64,000 nucleotides of DNA, from positions 5,547,501 to 5,611,500 of the forward strand of contig NZ_CP121695.1 of assembly GCF_029761915.1 (NCBI RefSeq), written 5' to 3'. Below, one piece after another: positions 55,611-64,000 of the stretch (position 1 is its first letter; every line of letters starts with the position of its first letter). This DNA is from Bradyrhizobium sp. CB1650. Lineage in GTDB: Bacteria > Pseudomonadota > Alphaproteobacteria > Rhizobiales > Xanthobacteraceae. The position numbers and the translations under genes were made by a program. Below the pieces are notes generated by a model that ran no database searches, was not told the DNA's origin, and worked only from the letters and a program-made list of their open reading frames with translations.

Positions 55611-57095
55611 ATGGCCCAGATGAAAACGACTGCGACGCGCCGCGCCGGCCGGATGGGAGCGCGGCAGATCTACGAGGCGCTGAGGGATCAGATCATCGCG
55701 CGGGTGTACGGCACCGACGGTCTCTTGCCGTCGTCGCGGGCGCTCGCCGACGAGATGGGCGTGGCGCGCTCGACCGTGACCGTTGCGTACGAACAGCTCG
55801 CCGCTGAAGGTTTCATCGAGACACGCCATGGCGCGCGGCCGCGTGTCGCCGGCGCCTTGGTCGAGCGGGGACGCGCGCGCGTCGTGTCCCGACCGTCGGC
55901 GCGCAAAGCGCGGCTGTCGAAGTTCGCTGAGCGGCTGCGGCAGGATCCGCCGCGCTGGAACGAACCGCCGCGCGGACTTGTCGCGAACTTCCGCTATGGC
56001 GAGCTTTCGTCGTCCGACTTTCCCGTGCTTGCGTGGAAGAAAGCCGTGGTCGCGGCGATGACGCGCAAGCCCGAACGGCTTGCCTATGACGATCCCTGCG
56101 GCTCGCTGCGGCTCCGCACGGCGCTTCAGGGCTATCTGTGGCGATCGCGACGCGTGCGATGCGACGTCGACCAGATCGTCGTCGTGAACGGCTCGCAGCA
56201 GGGCCTGGATATCTGCGCGCGCCTGCTGCTCGACGCCGGCGACCGCTTCGTCATGGAGGATCCCGGCTACCAGATGGCGCGGCACACCTTTGCGGCGACG
56301 GGCGCCGTCGCGGTGCCGATTCCCGTCGATCATGACGGCCTCGGGACGGAGGGGCTCGATGGCGTCGAGGCCCGCCTCGCCTATGTCACGCCGTCGCATC
56401 AGTATCCGCTCGGCGGCGTCCTGCCGATCGGGCGCCGCCATCAGTTGCTCGCCTGGGCGAGAAAGGCCAACGCCTATGTGATCGAGGACGACTACGACAG
56501 CGAGTATCGCTACGACACCAAGCCGATCCCGCCGCTGCATGCGCTGGAAGGCAGCGACAACGTGATCTATCTCGGGACCATCTCCAAGACGCTCTCTCCG
56601 ACGCTGCGCATCGGCTATCTGGTGGTGCCCGCCGGGCTTCGATTCCTATTCGGCGCCGCCAAGCAGATCATGGACCGGCACACGCCGCTGGTCGAACAGG
56701 AGGCGCTTGCCGCGATGCTGGAGAGCGGCGCCTATGAGAGCCACGTCCGCCGCGCCCGCCGCCGCAACGCCGAACGCCAGCAGGCGCTGCTCAGCGCCTT
56801 GCGCCGCCGGTTCGGCGACCGGGTCCGGATCGACGGCATGGCCGCCGGCCTGCATGTGGTGGCGTGGTTCGAGGGCCTGCCGCAGGCGCGCGAAGAAGCG
56901 TTGATCGAGGCGGCCCGCGCAAAGGGCGTCGGCATCTATCCCGTCTCCGCCCTGTTCGACGGGCGCCGGATGGGTCGCCGCCGATCGCGGGAGGCGGTCG
57001 GTCTCGTCATAGGCTATTCGGCGCTTGAGACGGCGCAGATCGACCGCGGCTGCCGGCTTCTTGCCCAGGCCGTCGACGAAGTCGGGGCCCCGTAA
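55611..57095 (+). CDS. MocR/GntR-family regulator with aminotransferase domain
   Basis: A 494-residue protein with an N-terminal GntR-type winged helix (LPSSRALADEMGVARSTVTVAYEQLAAEGFIETRHG, about residues 38-72) and a C-terminal fold-type I aminotransferase domain with the PLP lysine in YLGTISKTLSPTLRIGY. This is the MocR/PdxR architecture; such regulators sense PLP or amines and control neighbouring operons. I start at the ATG at 55611 (or 55620); the frame upstream overlaps the NTF2-like gene. The PaiB-like gene follows after 80 bases. Confidence 0.87.
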   Translation: MAQMKTTATRRAGRMGARQIYEALRDQIIARVYGTDGLLPSSRALADEMGVARSTVTVAYEQLAAEGFIETRHGARPRVAGALVERGRARVVSRPSARKARLSKFAERLRQDPPRWNEPPRGLVANFRYGELSSSDFPVLAWKKAVVAAMTRKPERLAYDDPCGSLRLRTALQGYLWRSRRVRCDVDQIVVVNGSQQGLDICARLLLDAGDRFVMEDPGYQMARHTFAATGAVAVPIPVDHDGLGTEGLDGVEARLAYVTPSHQYPLGGVLPIGRRHQLLAWARKANAYVIEDDYDSEYRYDTKPIPPLHALEGSDNVIYLGTISKTLSPTLRIGYLVVPAGLRFLFGAAKQIMDRHTPLVEQEALAAMLESGAYESHVRRARRRNAERQQALLSALRRRFGDRVRIDGMAAGLHVVAWFEGLPQAREEALIEAARAKGVGIYPVSALFDGRRMGRRRSREAVGLVIGYSALETAQIDRGCRLLAQAVDEVGAP

Positions 57096-57175
57096 CTGGA
57101 CTGGCAGAATTGCTTGGAACTGGCCATTTCGCACAGGCCAGATTTCGACTATCTCCGCGCCCAAGGAGAAAAGCC

Positions 57176-57805
57176 ATGTACATACCCCCCGCCTTCAGGG
57201 ACGACGACATCGAGAGCATTCGGGCGACCATACGGGGCGCGCGCCTTGCCAATCTGGTGACGGCCACGGCCGAAGGTCCGGTTGCCACCCCGCTGCCGCT
57301 CTTCCTCGACGAGAGCGAAGGCGATCACGGCGTGCTCTATGGCCATCTGGCGAAGGCCAACCCGCAATGGCAGCTAGCCCCCATCGGCCATGCACTGGCG
57401 ATCTTCGGTGGTCCCGAGGCTTATGTGACGCCGTCCTGGTACACGACCAAGCAGGAGACCGGAAAGGTCGTGCCGACCTGGAATTACGTCGCCGTGCATG
57501 CCTACGGCCCGGTCGAATTCTTCCACGAGCCCGAGCGTCTGCTCGACGTGGTCACGCGGCTGACGGACAGGCACGAAGGCCCCCGCGCCAAGCCGTGGGC
57601 CGTCAGCGATGCTCCCGCCGACTTCATCGCCGCGCAGCTCCGTGGAATCGTGGGGTTACGCATTCCCGTCGTGCGGTTCGAGGGCAAGCGCAAGATGAGC
57701 CAGAACCGTCCCGAGGCCGACCGAATCGGCGTCGCGGCAGGGCTCGCGGCAAGCGAGGACCCCGGGGATCGCGAGGTCGCTCCGCTGATCCCGCGTCCGG
57801 TCTGA
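57176..57805 (+). CDS. PaiB-family FMN-binding protein
   Basis: A 209-residue split-barrel flavin-binding protein with the PaiB pattern: MYIPPAFRDDD at the N terminus, TPSWYTTKQETGKVVPTWNYVAVHAYG in the middle, and KRKMSQNRP near the end. In Bacillus PaiB is described as a regulator of sporulation and protease genes, but in proteobacteria it is often next to MocR-type regulators and may be an oxidoreductase. GGAGA lies before the ATG at 57176. It is probably controlled by the upstream MocR gene. Confidence 0.88.
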   Translation: MYIPPAFRDDDIESIRATIRGARLANLVTATAEGPVATPLPLFLDESEGDHGVLYGHLAKANPQWQLAPIGHALAIFGGPEAYVTPSWYTTKQETGKVVPTWNYVAVHAYGPVEFFHEPERLLDVVTRLTDRHEGPRAKPWAVSDAPADFIAAQLRGIVGLRIPVVRFEGKRKMSQNRPEADRIGVAAGLAASEDPGDREVAPLIPRPV

Positions 57806-57827
57806 AGATCTCGGCTGTCGTAAAACC

Positions 57828-59216
57828 CTACTCCGCCGCCTGCCGCACGTGGCGCGCGGTCGGGGTACGCATGGTGACGAGTTCCTCGGCCGCGGTCGGA
57901 TGCAGCGCGATCGTGGCGTCGAAATCGGCCTTGGTCGCCTTCATCTTCACGGCGATCGCGACCGCCTGGATGATCTCGGCGGCGGCATCGCCGACAATGT
58001 GGCAGCCGAGCACGCGGTCGGACGAGCCGTCGACGACGAGCTTCATCAGCACGCGGGTGTCGCGGCCGGACATCGTCGCCTTGATCGGGCGGAACGTCGC
58101 CTTGTAGATGTCGACGTGGCTGAACTGCGCACGCGCCTCGGTCTCGGTGAGGCCGACGGTGCCGACCTCCGGCTGCGAGAACACGGCGGTCGGGATGTTG
58201 GCGTGATCGACCCTGACCTCGCGCTTGCCGAACACGGTGTCGGCGAAGGCGTGGCCCTCGCGAATCGCGACCGGCGTCAGGTTGAAGCGATGGGTGACGT
58301 CGCCGATCGCATAGATGTTGTCGACCGAGCTCTTCGAGAAATGGTCGACCGCGATGCCGCCGTTCTTCGGATTGATGGCGACGCCGGCCTTCTCCAGGCC
58401 GAGATTGGCGACGTTGGGGTGACGGCCGATCGCGAACATCACCTGGTCGGAGGCGACGCTGGAGCCGTTCGACAGATGGCTGGTGAATTCCTCGCCGTGG
58501 CGCTCGACCTTCGTCACCGTGCAGCCGGTGAGGATGGTGATGCCCTGCTTCTCCATTTCGGCGCGGACATGGGCGCGGACGTCGTCGTCGAAGCCGCGCA
58601 GGATGTTGTCGCCGCGATAGATCACGGTGACGTCGGAGCCGTAGCCGGCAAAGATGCCGGCGAACTCGAGCGCGATGTAGCCGCCGCCCTGGATGACGAT
58701 CCGCTTCGGCAGCTTCTTCAGATGGAAGGCCTCGTTGGAGGAGATCACGTGCTCGATGCCGGGGATGGAAGCGCCGTGGTTGGGCGCGCCGCCGGTGGCG
58801 ACCAGGACGTACTTGGCCGTGATCTTGCGGTCGTTCTCGAGCAGGCGGAGGGTGTGGGCGTCCTCCAGCACCGCGCGGCTCTTGACGATCTGCGCGCCCG
58901 ATTTCTCGACATTGGCGGTGTAAGCCGCCTCCAGCCGCGCGATCTCCTTGTCCTTGTTGGCGATCAGCGTCGGCCAGTCGAATGTCGCAGACGGAATGGT
59001 CCAACCAAACCCCGCGGCGTCCTCGATCTCGTGACGGACATGCGAGCCGATCACGAACAGCTTCTTGGGCACGCAGCCGCGGATCACGCAGGTGCCGCCC
59101 ATGCGGTACTCTTCCGCGATCATCACGCGGGCACCAAAGCCGGCCGCGATGCGGGCGGCGCGCACGCCGCCCGAACCGCCACCGATGACAAAGAGGTCGA
59201 CGTCGAATTCAGCCAT
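57828..59216 (-). CDS. gor: Glutathione-disulfide reductase
   Basis: A 462-residue FAD/NAD(P) disulfide reductase with the redox pair Cys 43/Cys 48 in GGTCVIRGCVPKK, the FAD motif IGGGSGGVRAARIAA at the N terminus and the C-terminal His-Glu pair in ALHPTAAEE. The second Rossmann motif GGGYIALEFAGIFAGYG is near residue 170. It reduces glutathione disulfide with NADPH. The DUF2059 gene lies 46 bases upstream on the same strand and rpiA before that, so co-transcription is plausible. Confidence 0.9.
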   Translation of the reverse strand: MAEFDVDLFVIGGGSGGVRAARIAAGFGARVMIAEEYRMGGTCVIRGCVPKKLFVIGSHVRHEIEDAAGFGWTIPSATFDWPTLIANKDKEIARLEAAYTANVEKSGAQIVKSRAVLEDAHTLRLLENDRKITAKYVLVATGGAPNHGASIPGIEHVISSNEAFHLKKLPKRIVIQGGGYIALEFAGIFAGYGSDVTVIYRGDNILRGFDDDVRAHVRAEMEKQGITILTGCTVTKVERHGEEFTSHLSNGSSVASDQVMFAIGRHPNVANLGLEKAGVAINPKNGGIAVDHFSKSSVDNIYAIGDVTHRFNLTPVAIREGHAFADTVFGKREVRVDHANIPTAVFSQPEVGTVGLTETEARAQFSHVDIYKATFRPIKATMSGRDTRVLMKLVVDGSSDRVLGCHIVGDAAAEIIQAVAIAVKMKATKADFDATIALHPTAAEELVTMRTPTARHVRQAAE

Positions 59217-59262
59217 TGTCCACTCCGACCTCTTTCAAGGATTCCAACTCAGATATGTTCTG

Positions 59263-59799
59263 TCAGATTTCCTTGCCACGCTTGCGCATCTCGGCGCGGA
59301 AGGCGCCCATCACGGTCTCGGAGAAATTGTGGGCCCACGAGTTCATGAAGGCCATGCTGAGGCCGATGGCGCGGGGCTCGGCTTCGATCAGCTTCTTGCC
59401 GAGCGGCGACTTGTAGAAGGTGACGAGGTCCTTCAGCTCCTGCTCGGTGAACTCGCTCGCATAGACCTGCGCCATGCCCTCGCCGATCTCCTTCTCGCGG
59501 CCGGCGAGCTGCTGGGCGACGACCGGCGCGACCTCGTTCAGATCCTTCTGGTAGTTGAGGTTCTGCTGGATCAGCGCGGTCTTGGTCTTCTCCACCATGC
59601 CGGGCACGGCGTTGGCGTACATCGAATTGGCATTCTTCAGCGCCAGGATCTCCCTGGCGGCTGCGATCGCCGCCGGCGTCGAGCGCGGCTGGGCGGGCGC
59701 TTGCGGCGCGGCCGGCTGCTGGGCAGAGGCCGGGAGGGCACAGAGGGCCAGTCCCACAGCGAGGGTCGCGGCCGGCAAGAATTTAAACACGCTCTTCAT
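59263..59799 (-). CDS. DUF2059-family exported protein
   Basis: A 178-residue protein with a signal peptide (cleavage near ASAQQ), a Pro/Ala-rich linker and a DUF2059 domain with YKSPLGKKLIEAEPRAI (about residues 129-145). It is expected in the periplasm. Function unknown. It lies 11 bases after rpiA and 46 bases before gor on the same strand. Confidence 0.85.
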   Translation of the reverse strand: MKSVFKFLPAATLAVGLALCALPASAQQPAAPQAPAQPRSTPAAIAAAREILALKNANSMYANAVPGMVEKTKTALIQQNLNYQKDLNEVAPVVAQQLAGREKEIGEGMAQVYASEFTEQELKDLVTFYKSPLGKKLIEAEPRAIGLSMAFMNSWAHNFSETVMGAFRAEMRKRGKEI

Positions 59800-59810
59800 T
59801 CCTAGTCTCC

Positions 59811-60515
59811 TTAGGGCTTTCGCCGTTCAACCACGCGAATTCCGCCGCCACCCGCCAGAACGGCCGAGTTGGCCAAGCCGATGAACAGCCCATGCTCGAC
59901 CACGCCGGGGATCGCGCTTAACGCCTCGGCGAGGCGCGCCGGGTCCTCAATACGTCCAAGCTGGGCATCGACGATCCAGTGGCCGCCATCGGTGACGAAA
60001 ACGTGGCCATCCTTGGCCTTGCGGACCGCCATTTGCCCGGAAACGCCGCAGCTCGCAAATGCCTTCTCGATCGCCCGCCGGGTCGCGCCGAGCCCGAACG
60101 GGATCACCTCCACCGGCAGCGGAAAGCGGCCGAGCGTTGGCACCCATTTGCTGTCGTCGGCAATCACGATCATGCGGTCCGAGGCCGCTGCAACGATCTT
60201 CTCTCGCAGCAGCGCGCCGCCCCCGCCCTTGATCAAATTGAGCGCCGGATCGATCTCGTCGGCGCCGTCGACCGTCAGGTCGAGGTGGTCGATCTCGTCC
60301 AGCGTGGTCAGCGGCACGCCACAGCGCTCGGCATCGGCACGCGTCGCCTCCGATGTCGGCACGCCGATCACCTCGAGCCCGGCGCGCACGCGCTCACCGA
60401 GCAGCTCGACGAAATGTTTGGCGGTCGAGCCCGTCCCGAGCCCGACCTGCATGCCGCCCTGCACCTCATCGAGGGCACGCGCCGCGGCCTGCCGCTTCAA
60501 TTGGTCCATGTCCAC
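59811..60515 (-). CDS. rpiA: Ribose-5-phosphate isomerase A
   Basis: A 234-residue protein with the RpiA motifs [11 protein letters not shown] near residue 25, [10 protein letters not shown] near residue 83 and [12 protein letters not shown] near residue 95. It interconverts ribose 5-phosphate and ribulose 5-phosphate. The start is a GTG at 60515, with an ATG at 60509 as the alternative. The divergent gph gene starts 165 bases away. Confidence 0.94.
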   Translation of the reverse strand: MDMDQLKRQAAARALDEVQGGMQVGLGTGSTAKHFVELLGERVRAGLEVIGVPTSEATRADAERCGVPLTTLDEIDHLDLTVDGADEIDPALNLIKGGGGALLREKIVAAASDRMIVIADDSKWVPTLGRFPLPVEVIPFGLGATRRAIEKAFASCGVSGQMAVRKAKDGHVFVTDGGHWIVDAQLGRIEDPARLAEALSAIPGVVEHGLFIGLANSAVLAGGGGIRVVERRKP

Positions 60516-60679
60516 CTTGCGCCCGTCCTCAATGGAGTGTGCCGCTGAAATAGTCGCTTGCGGCGGCCTATCTAGCCTCGATTTGGCCCGGAGAACAGGG
60601 GCCCGAGCATAGGCTTATAAGCTGATCTTATGCGATGTCCCCTTGCGCGGGCGAGGCCGGCCCGATAGCGCTTTCGGCC

Positions 60680-61354
60680 ATGATCTCCCGTCACACCATC
60701 GTCTTCGATCTCGACGGCACGCTTGTGGATACGGCGCCCGACCTGATCAACGCGCTGAACCACGTGCTCGACCGCGAAGGGCTGCCGCCCGTGCCGGTGC
60801 AATCGGCCCGCAACATGATTGGTGCCGGCGCCCGCAAGCTGATCGAACGGGGACTGGAGGCCGAGGGCCGCAACGTCAGCGTCGAGGAGATGAATCGGTT
60901 GACGGCCGATTTCATCGCCTATTACGCCGACCACATCGCCGACGAATCGCGGCCTTTCGAGGGACTTGAGACGGCGCTCGACGATCTCGCGGAGCGCGGC
61001 CATACCCTCGCTGTCTGCACCAACAAGCTGGAATGGCTGTCGAAGCGGCTGCTGGACAAGCTGGGCCTGAGCGGCCGCTTCGCGGCGATCTGTGGCGCCG
61101 ACACCTTTGGCGTCCAGAAGCCCGATCCCACCATCCTGCGCGAGACCGTGGCGCGGGCCGGCGGGCAGCTCGCCGCCAGCATCATGGTCGGCGATGCCGG
61201 AACCGACGTCGGCGTGGCCCGGCGGGCCGGGGTTCCCGTGATCGGCGTCAGCTTCGGCTATACCGACGTACCGATCGTCGAGCTGAAGCCGGACCGGCTG
61301 ATCCATCACATGCGCGACCTGCCGGCCGCCGCAAGCAGTCTGATAACGACTTAG
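60680..61354 (+). CDS. gph: Phosphoglycolate phosphatase-type HAD hydrolase
   Basis: A 224-residue HAD-superfamily phosphatase. The catalytic aspartates are Asp 10 and Asp 12 in VFDLDGTLVDT, motif II is CTNK near residue 114, and motif III/IV is KPDPTILRE and VGDAGTDVGVARRAG. This is the Gph pattern for 2-phosphoglycolate removal. The ATG at 60680 is chosen; the frame upstream to 60635 lacks family similarity. It is divergent from rpiA. Confidence 0.88.
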   Translation: MISRHTIVFDLDGTLVDTAPDLINALNHVLDREGLPPVPVQSARNMIGAGARKLIERGLEAEGRNVSVEEMNRLTADFIAYYADHIADESRPFEGLETALDDLAERGHTLAVCTNKLEWLSKRLLDKLGLSGRFAAICGADTFGVQKPDPTILRETVARAGGQLAASIMVGDAGTDVGVARRAGVPVIGVSFGYTDVPIVELKPDRLIHHMRDLPAAASSLITT

Positions 61355-61525
61355 GGCAACTGCTTAAGGGGCCGCAGCAAGGCCCTGAAAATCCTAAGTA
61401 ATCTCGACGTCCCTCTGCGTTAACCGTCTATTGTCCATGCGCGTCCGGCCAGTTGCCTAGGCGAAACGACCCTCCTAAGGTCGCCACGGGGATTGTGGCG
61501 GTTCGTCGCACAGAAGTGGATGGTC

Positions 61526-62020
61526 ATGCGTCGTGTCATCGCGATTGCGCTCGCGGGGACGAGCCTTCTAGCGGGAGCGAGCCTTGGCGGCTGCTCCTCT
61601 TGGGACATGTTCAAGTCGGCCCCGCCGCCGGTCCAGGTCCAGCTCGAATCGAATCCGCCGGGTGCCGACGCCAAGACCTCGCTCGGCCCGAGCTGCACGA
61701 CGCCCTGCTCGGTCTCGGTTCCCGCTCCGGATGGCCCGTTTACGGTTAGCTACACCCTCAACAAGTACCAGCCGGCCAGTGTACCGGTGAACGTCATCAA
61801 CAACCCCGGCAGCTTCACCACGGCGGCGACCGTCACCACCGATCCGAATCCGGTGTTTGCGGAACTCCAGCCCGCCGTGCCGCCCAAGCCGATCAGGAAG
61901 AAGCCGCATCGGCCGACCAAGCCGAAATCGGCTCCCGTCGCAACCGCGCCCGCAGGCGCCGCACCGGCCGGCGTCTCGCCGTTCCCCGATCCCAACGCGG
62001 GATCACCGCCGCAGCGCTGA
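61526..62020 (+). CDS. PEGA-domain protein, probable lipoprotein
   Basis: A 164-residue exported protein. The lipobox-like segment ends in GGC at Cys 23 after a hydrophobic stretch. A PEGA domain (QVQLESNPPGADAKTSLGPSCTTPCSVSVP) follows near residue 36, then a Pro/Lys/Ala-rich tail. PEGA domains occur in surface and outer-membrane proteins. The start at 61526 is preferred to 61520 or 61493 because the signal region then begins with two arginines. Function unknown. Confidence 0.78.
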   Translation: MRRVIAIALAGTSLLAGASLGGCSSWDMFKSAPPPVQVQLESNPPGADAKTSLGPSCTTPCSVSVPAPDGPFTVSYTLNKYQPASVPVNVINNPGSFTTAATVTTDPNPVFAELQPAVPPKPIRKKPHRPTKPKSAPVATAPAGAAPAGVSPFPDPNAGSPPQR

Positions 62021-62126
62021 TCTCCGCAACAAGCGCACGATTGTCCTTGCCGCGTCCGATGCTTAGATTGGTTCGAGAGCACCGCCGAAGCAAAGGGTGC
62101 CCGTTGTAAGTGACAAGGCCTCTTCC

Positions 62127-63179
62127 ATGAACGGACCCTCCGCGAGCCCTCTCGCCACAGCGAGCCCTCTCGCCGCGCTGTCGAGCCCCATGACCGATCC
62201 GTTCGGGCGGACCATCACCTATTTGCGTGTCTCGGTCACTGACCGCTGCGACCTGCGCTGTTTCTACTGCATGTCGGAGGACATGACGTTCCTGCCCAAG
62301 GCGGACCTGCTGACGCTCGAGGAACTCGACCGGCTCTGTTCCGCCTTCATCGCCAAGGGCGTGAAGAAGCTGCGCCTCACCGGGGGCGAACCGCTGGTCC
62401 GCCGCAACGTCATGTCGCTGGTGCGCTCGCTGTCGCGCCATCTGACCAGCGGCAGCTTGCGCGAGTTGACGCTGACCACCAATGGCACGCAGCTCGCGAA
62501 ATACGCAAAGGAGCTTGCCGATTGCGGCGTCCGCCGTATCAACGTCTCGCTCGACACGCTCGATCCACGGAAGTTTCGCGAGATCACCCGCTGGGGCGAG
62601 ATCGACAAGGTGCTCGAAGGCATCGAGGCGGCGCGCGCAGCCGGCCTTGCCGTGAAGATCAACGCAGTGGCGCTGAAGAACCTCAACGAGGACGAAATTC
62701 CTGACCTGATGCGATGGGCTCACGGCAAAGGCATGGGCCTGACACTGATCGAGGTGATGCCGATGGGCGAGATCGGCTCCGGGCGCATCGACCAGTATCT
62801 GCCGCTGTCACTGGTACGCGCGCGGCTGGCCCAGCAGTTCACGCTGACGGACCTCGCCGAAACCACCGGCGGGCCGGCACGCTATGTCAGCGTCGGCGAG
62901 ACCGGCGGCAAGCTTGGCTTCATCACGCCGATGACCCACAATTTCTGCGAATCCTGCAACCGGGTACGGATCACCTGCACCGGAACGCTGCACACCTGCC
63001 TCGGCCACGAGGACGCCTCCGACCTGCGCCAACCTCTGCGTGCATCGAGCGACGATACACTGGTTGCGGATGCGATCGACCGTGCGGTCGGCCTGAAGCC
63101 GAAGGGCCACGACTTCATCATCGACCGCCGCCACGACCGTCCCAGCGTGAGTCGGCACATGAGCGTGACCGGCGGGTAG
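62127..63179 (+). CDS. moaA: GTP 3',8-cyclase MoaA
   Basis: A 350-residue radical SAM enzyme. The N-terminal cluster is CDLRCFYC (Cys 41, 45 and 48); the C-terminal cluster is in [20 protein letters not shown], and the end is a Gly-Gly pair (VTGG), as needed in MoaA. It forms the first intermediate of molybdenum cofactor synthesis from GTP. Start at ATG 62127, with a possible internal start at 62190. The N-terminal extension holds a short duplication ([10 protein letters not shown]). A perfect palindrome lies just after the stop. Confidence 0.94.
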   Translation: MNGPSASPLATASPLAALSSPMTDPFGRTITYLRVSVTDRCDLRCFYCMSEDMTFLPKADLLTLEELDRLCSAFIAKGVKKLRLTGGEPLVRRNVMSLVRSLSRHLTSGSLRELTLTTNGTQLAKYAKELADCGVRRINVSLDTLDPRKFREITRWGEIDKVLEGIEAARAAGLAVKINAVALKNLNEDEIPDLMRWAHGKGMGLTLIEVMPMGEIGSGRIDQYLPLSLVRARLAQQFTLTDLAETTGGPARYVSVGETGGKLGFITPMTHNFCESCNRVRITCTGTLHTCLGHEDASDLRQPLRASSDDTLVADAIDRAVGLKPKGHDFIIDRRHDRPSVSRHMSVTGG

Positions 63180-63190
63180 CGGTTAACCGC
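63179..63190. terminator. Palindrome after moaA, possible terminator
   Basis: GCGGTTAACCGC is a perfect 12-base palindrome overlapping the moaA stop; a pyrimidine-rich stretch (CTTATTCCCCTT) follows. The stem is short, so termination is only suggested. Confidence 0.35.
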
Positions 63191-63348
63191 CGCGGGCCTT
63201 ATTCCCCTTAACTATCAACAAACTTCCGATTGACTGGCGGCACGCTCGCTGGTTTGGTGCGGCTGCCTCATGCCTGCGCGGCGAGACAAGCCACGCGCCC
63301 AGTCGGCGCAGTCAAGACGGCCGGGGCAAATCGGGGGAGGACCTATCG

Positions 63349-63930
63349 TTGCAAGCGCTCCTAAAGTTGAGCCGTGGGATTGACGCGTTCACACGTTGGA
63401 CGGGCAAGCGTCTGGCGTGGCTGATTCTGGTCGCCGTCATCATCTCGGCGATAAACGCCGTCGTGCGAAAGACGTTCGACACGTCCTCCAATTCGTGGCT
63501 CGAGCTGCAATGGGTGCTGTTCAGCATCGTCTTCCTGCTGTGCTCGCCCTGGACTCTGCTCGACAACGAGCACATCCGCATCGACATCATCAACAACCTG
63601 CTGCCCAAGACGGCGCGCAACGTCATCGACATCATCGGCCACGCGTTCTTCCTGCTGCCGCTGACGATCGTCATGATCATCACCGGCGTTCCGTTCTTCG
63701 AGCGCTCGTTCCAGATCAACGAGCAGTCCGGCAACGCGGGCGGCCTGCCGCAGTGGCCGGCCAAGTCGCTGATCATGATCGGATTCGCGTTCCTGCTGGT
63801 GCAGGCCATCTCCGAGCTGATCAAGCGCATCGCGATCATGCGCGGCATGATGCCCGACCCGCACGAGTCACAGGTGTCGGCAATCGAGGCCGAGGTCGAG
63901 CACCTCGTCGAGGCGATCGAGAAGAAGTAG
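63349..63930 (+). CDS. TRAP transporter small permease (DctQ-like)
   Basis: A 193-residue membrane protein with four helices and the DctQ pattern (WLELQWVLFSIVFLLCSPWTLLDNEHIRIDII). TRAP small permeases work with a large permease and a periplasmic binding protein to import carboxylates and similar solutes, driven by an ion gradient. The start is a TTG at 63349, supported by GGGGGAGG about ten bases upstream. The large-subunit gene begins 27 bases after the stop. Confidence 0.88.
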   Translation: MQALLKLSRGIDAFTRWTGKRLAWLILVAVIISAINAVVRKTFDTSSNSWLELQWVLFSIVFLLCSPWTLLDNEHIRIDIINNLLPKTARNVIDIIGHAFFLLPLTIVMIITGVPFFERSFQINEQSGNAGGLPQWPAKSLIMIGFAFLLVQAISELIKRIAIMRGMMPDPHESQVSAIEAEVEHLVEAIEKK

Positions 63931-63957
63931 TCGCCGGCGGCGTTTGAGGGGGAATTG

Positions 63958-64000
63958 ATGACTGCGTTTCTTATCGCCAATATGGCGCCGATCATGTTCG
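63958..64000 (+). CDS. TRAP transporter large permease, N-terminal end (partial)
   Basis: An ATG at 63958 after a GAGGGGGA ribosome binding site opens a frame MTAFLIANMAPIMF that runs off the right edge. Its hydrophobic start and position immediately after DctQ make a DctM-type large permease the likely identity. Only 14 residues are visible. Confidence 0.65.
   Translation, partial: MTAFLIANMAPIMF

Noticed and set aside
61355..61525. A possible tRNA or small RNA gene in the gph-PEGA spacer.
   Set aside because: No cloverleaf arms or TTCGA-type loop could be drawn.

Overview
The window reads as a chromosomal segment of an alphaproteobacterium of the Bradyrhizobium/Rhodopseudomonas group. This is inferred from its very high GC (G or C at almost every third codon position), an acpXL-type very-long-chain fatty acid/lipid A locus, a coxMNOP-like oxidase operon of the kind described in Bradyrhizobium japonicum, a class II DAHP synthase, and several small proteins I associate with that group. 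I found no rRNA, tRNA, CRISPR array, insertion sequence, prophage or integrase. The region is mostly core genome with a few accessory modules.

Layout: 0-4.5 kb holds an AhpD-like peroxidase-family protein, an MgtC-type membrane protein, a GT-C-type glycosyltransferase, a stand-alone ParB-like protein and a small membrane protein. 4.7-9 kb is the compact operon acpXL, fabZ-like, two ketosynthases (the first without its active-site Cys) and an acyltransferase, which build and attach the very long acyl chain of lipid A. 9-13.6 kb is an opposing archaic (Csu-type) chaperone-usher pilus operon whose usher gene is split by a frameshift and whose promoter region carries a perfect CtrA-type box. 14.4-17 kb is a rhodanese, aminotransferase and polyamine-binding protein operon. 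17-21 kb has two tandem kup K+ transporters, followed by motA-motB. 23-34 kb has an SDR, an RraA-family protein, phosphatidylethanolamine synthesis (pssA, psd), an Atm1-like ABC exporter, a LOG-family protein, a VOC protein, citramalate synthase, a GNAT protein and cysS, with a 37-residue membrane protein wedged between the last two.

34-42 kb carries envelope proteins (DUF2865, DUF2189) and the five-gene alternative cytochrome oxidase operon, preceded by two conspicuous inverted repeats. 42-47 kb encodes nadE, dgkA, DAHP synthase and an alpha/beta hydrolase. 47-50 kb is an aldehyde dehydrogenase divergent from a ModE-HTH/periplasmic-binding-like regulator with palindromes between them. 50-52 kb is a translationally coupled TerB/small membrane protein/TerC/UPF0114 operon. 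52-58 kb contains a winged-helix/TPR regulator divergent from a cupin, an NTF2-like protein, a MocR regulator and a PaiB-like protein. 57-64 kb holds gor, a DUF2059 protein, rpiA, gph, a PEGA lipoprotein, moaA and the start of a TRAP transporter.

Several families of short dispersed palindromes lie between genes. The most interesting items are the Cys-less ketosynthase paired with a complete one, the CtrA box in front of a frameshifted pilus operon, the coupled 37-residue protein and the TerB-TerC membrane operon. No wholly novel system is evident.
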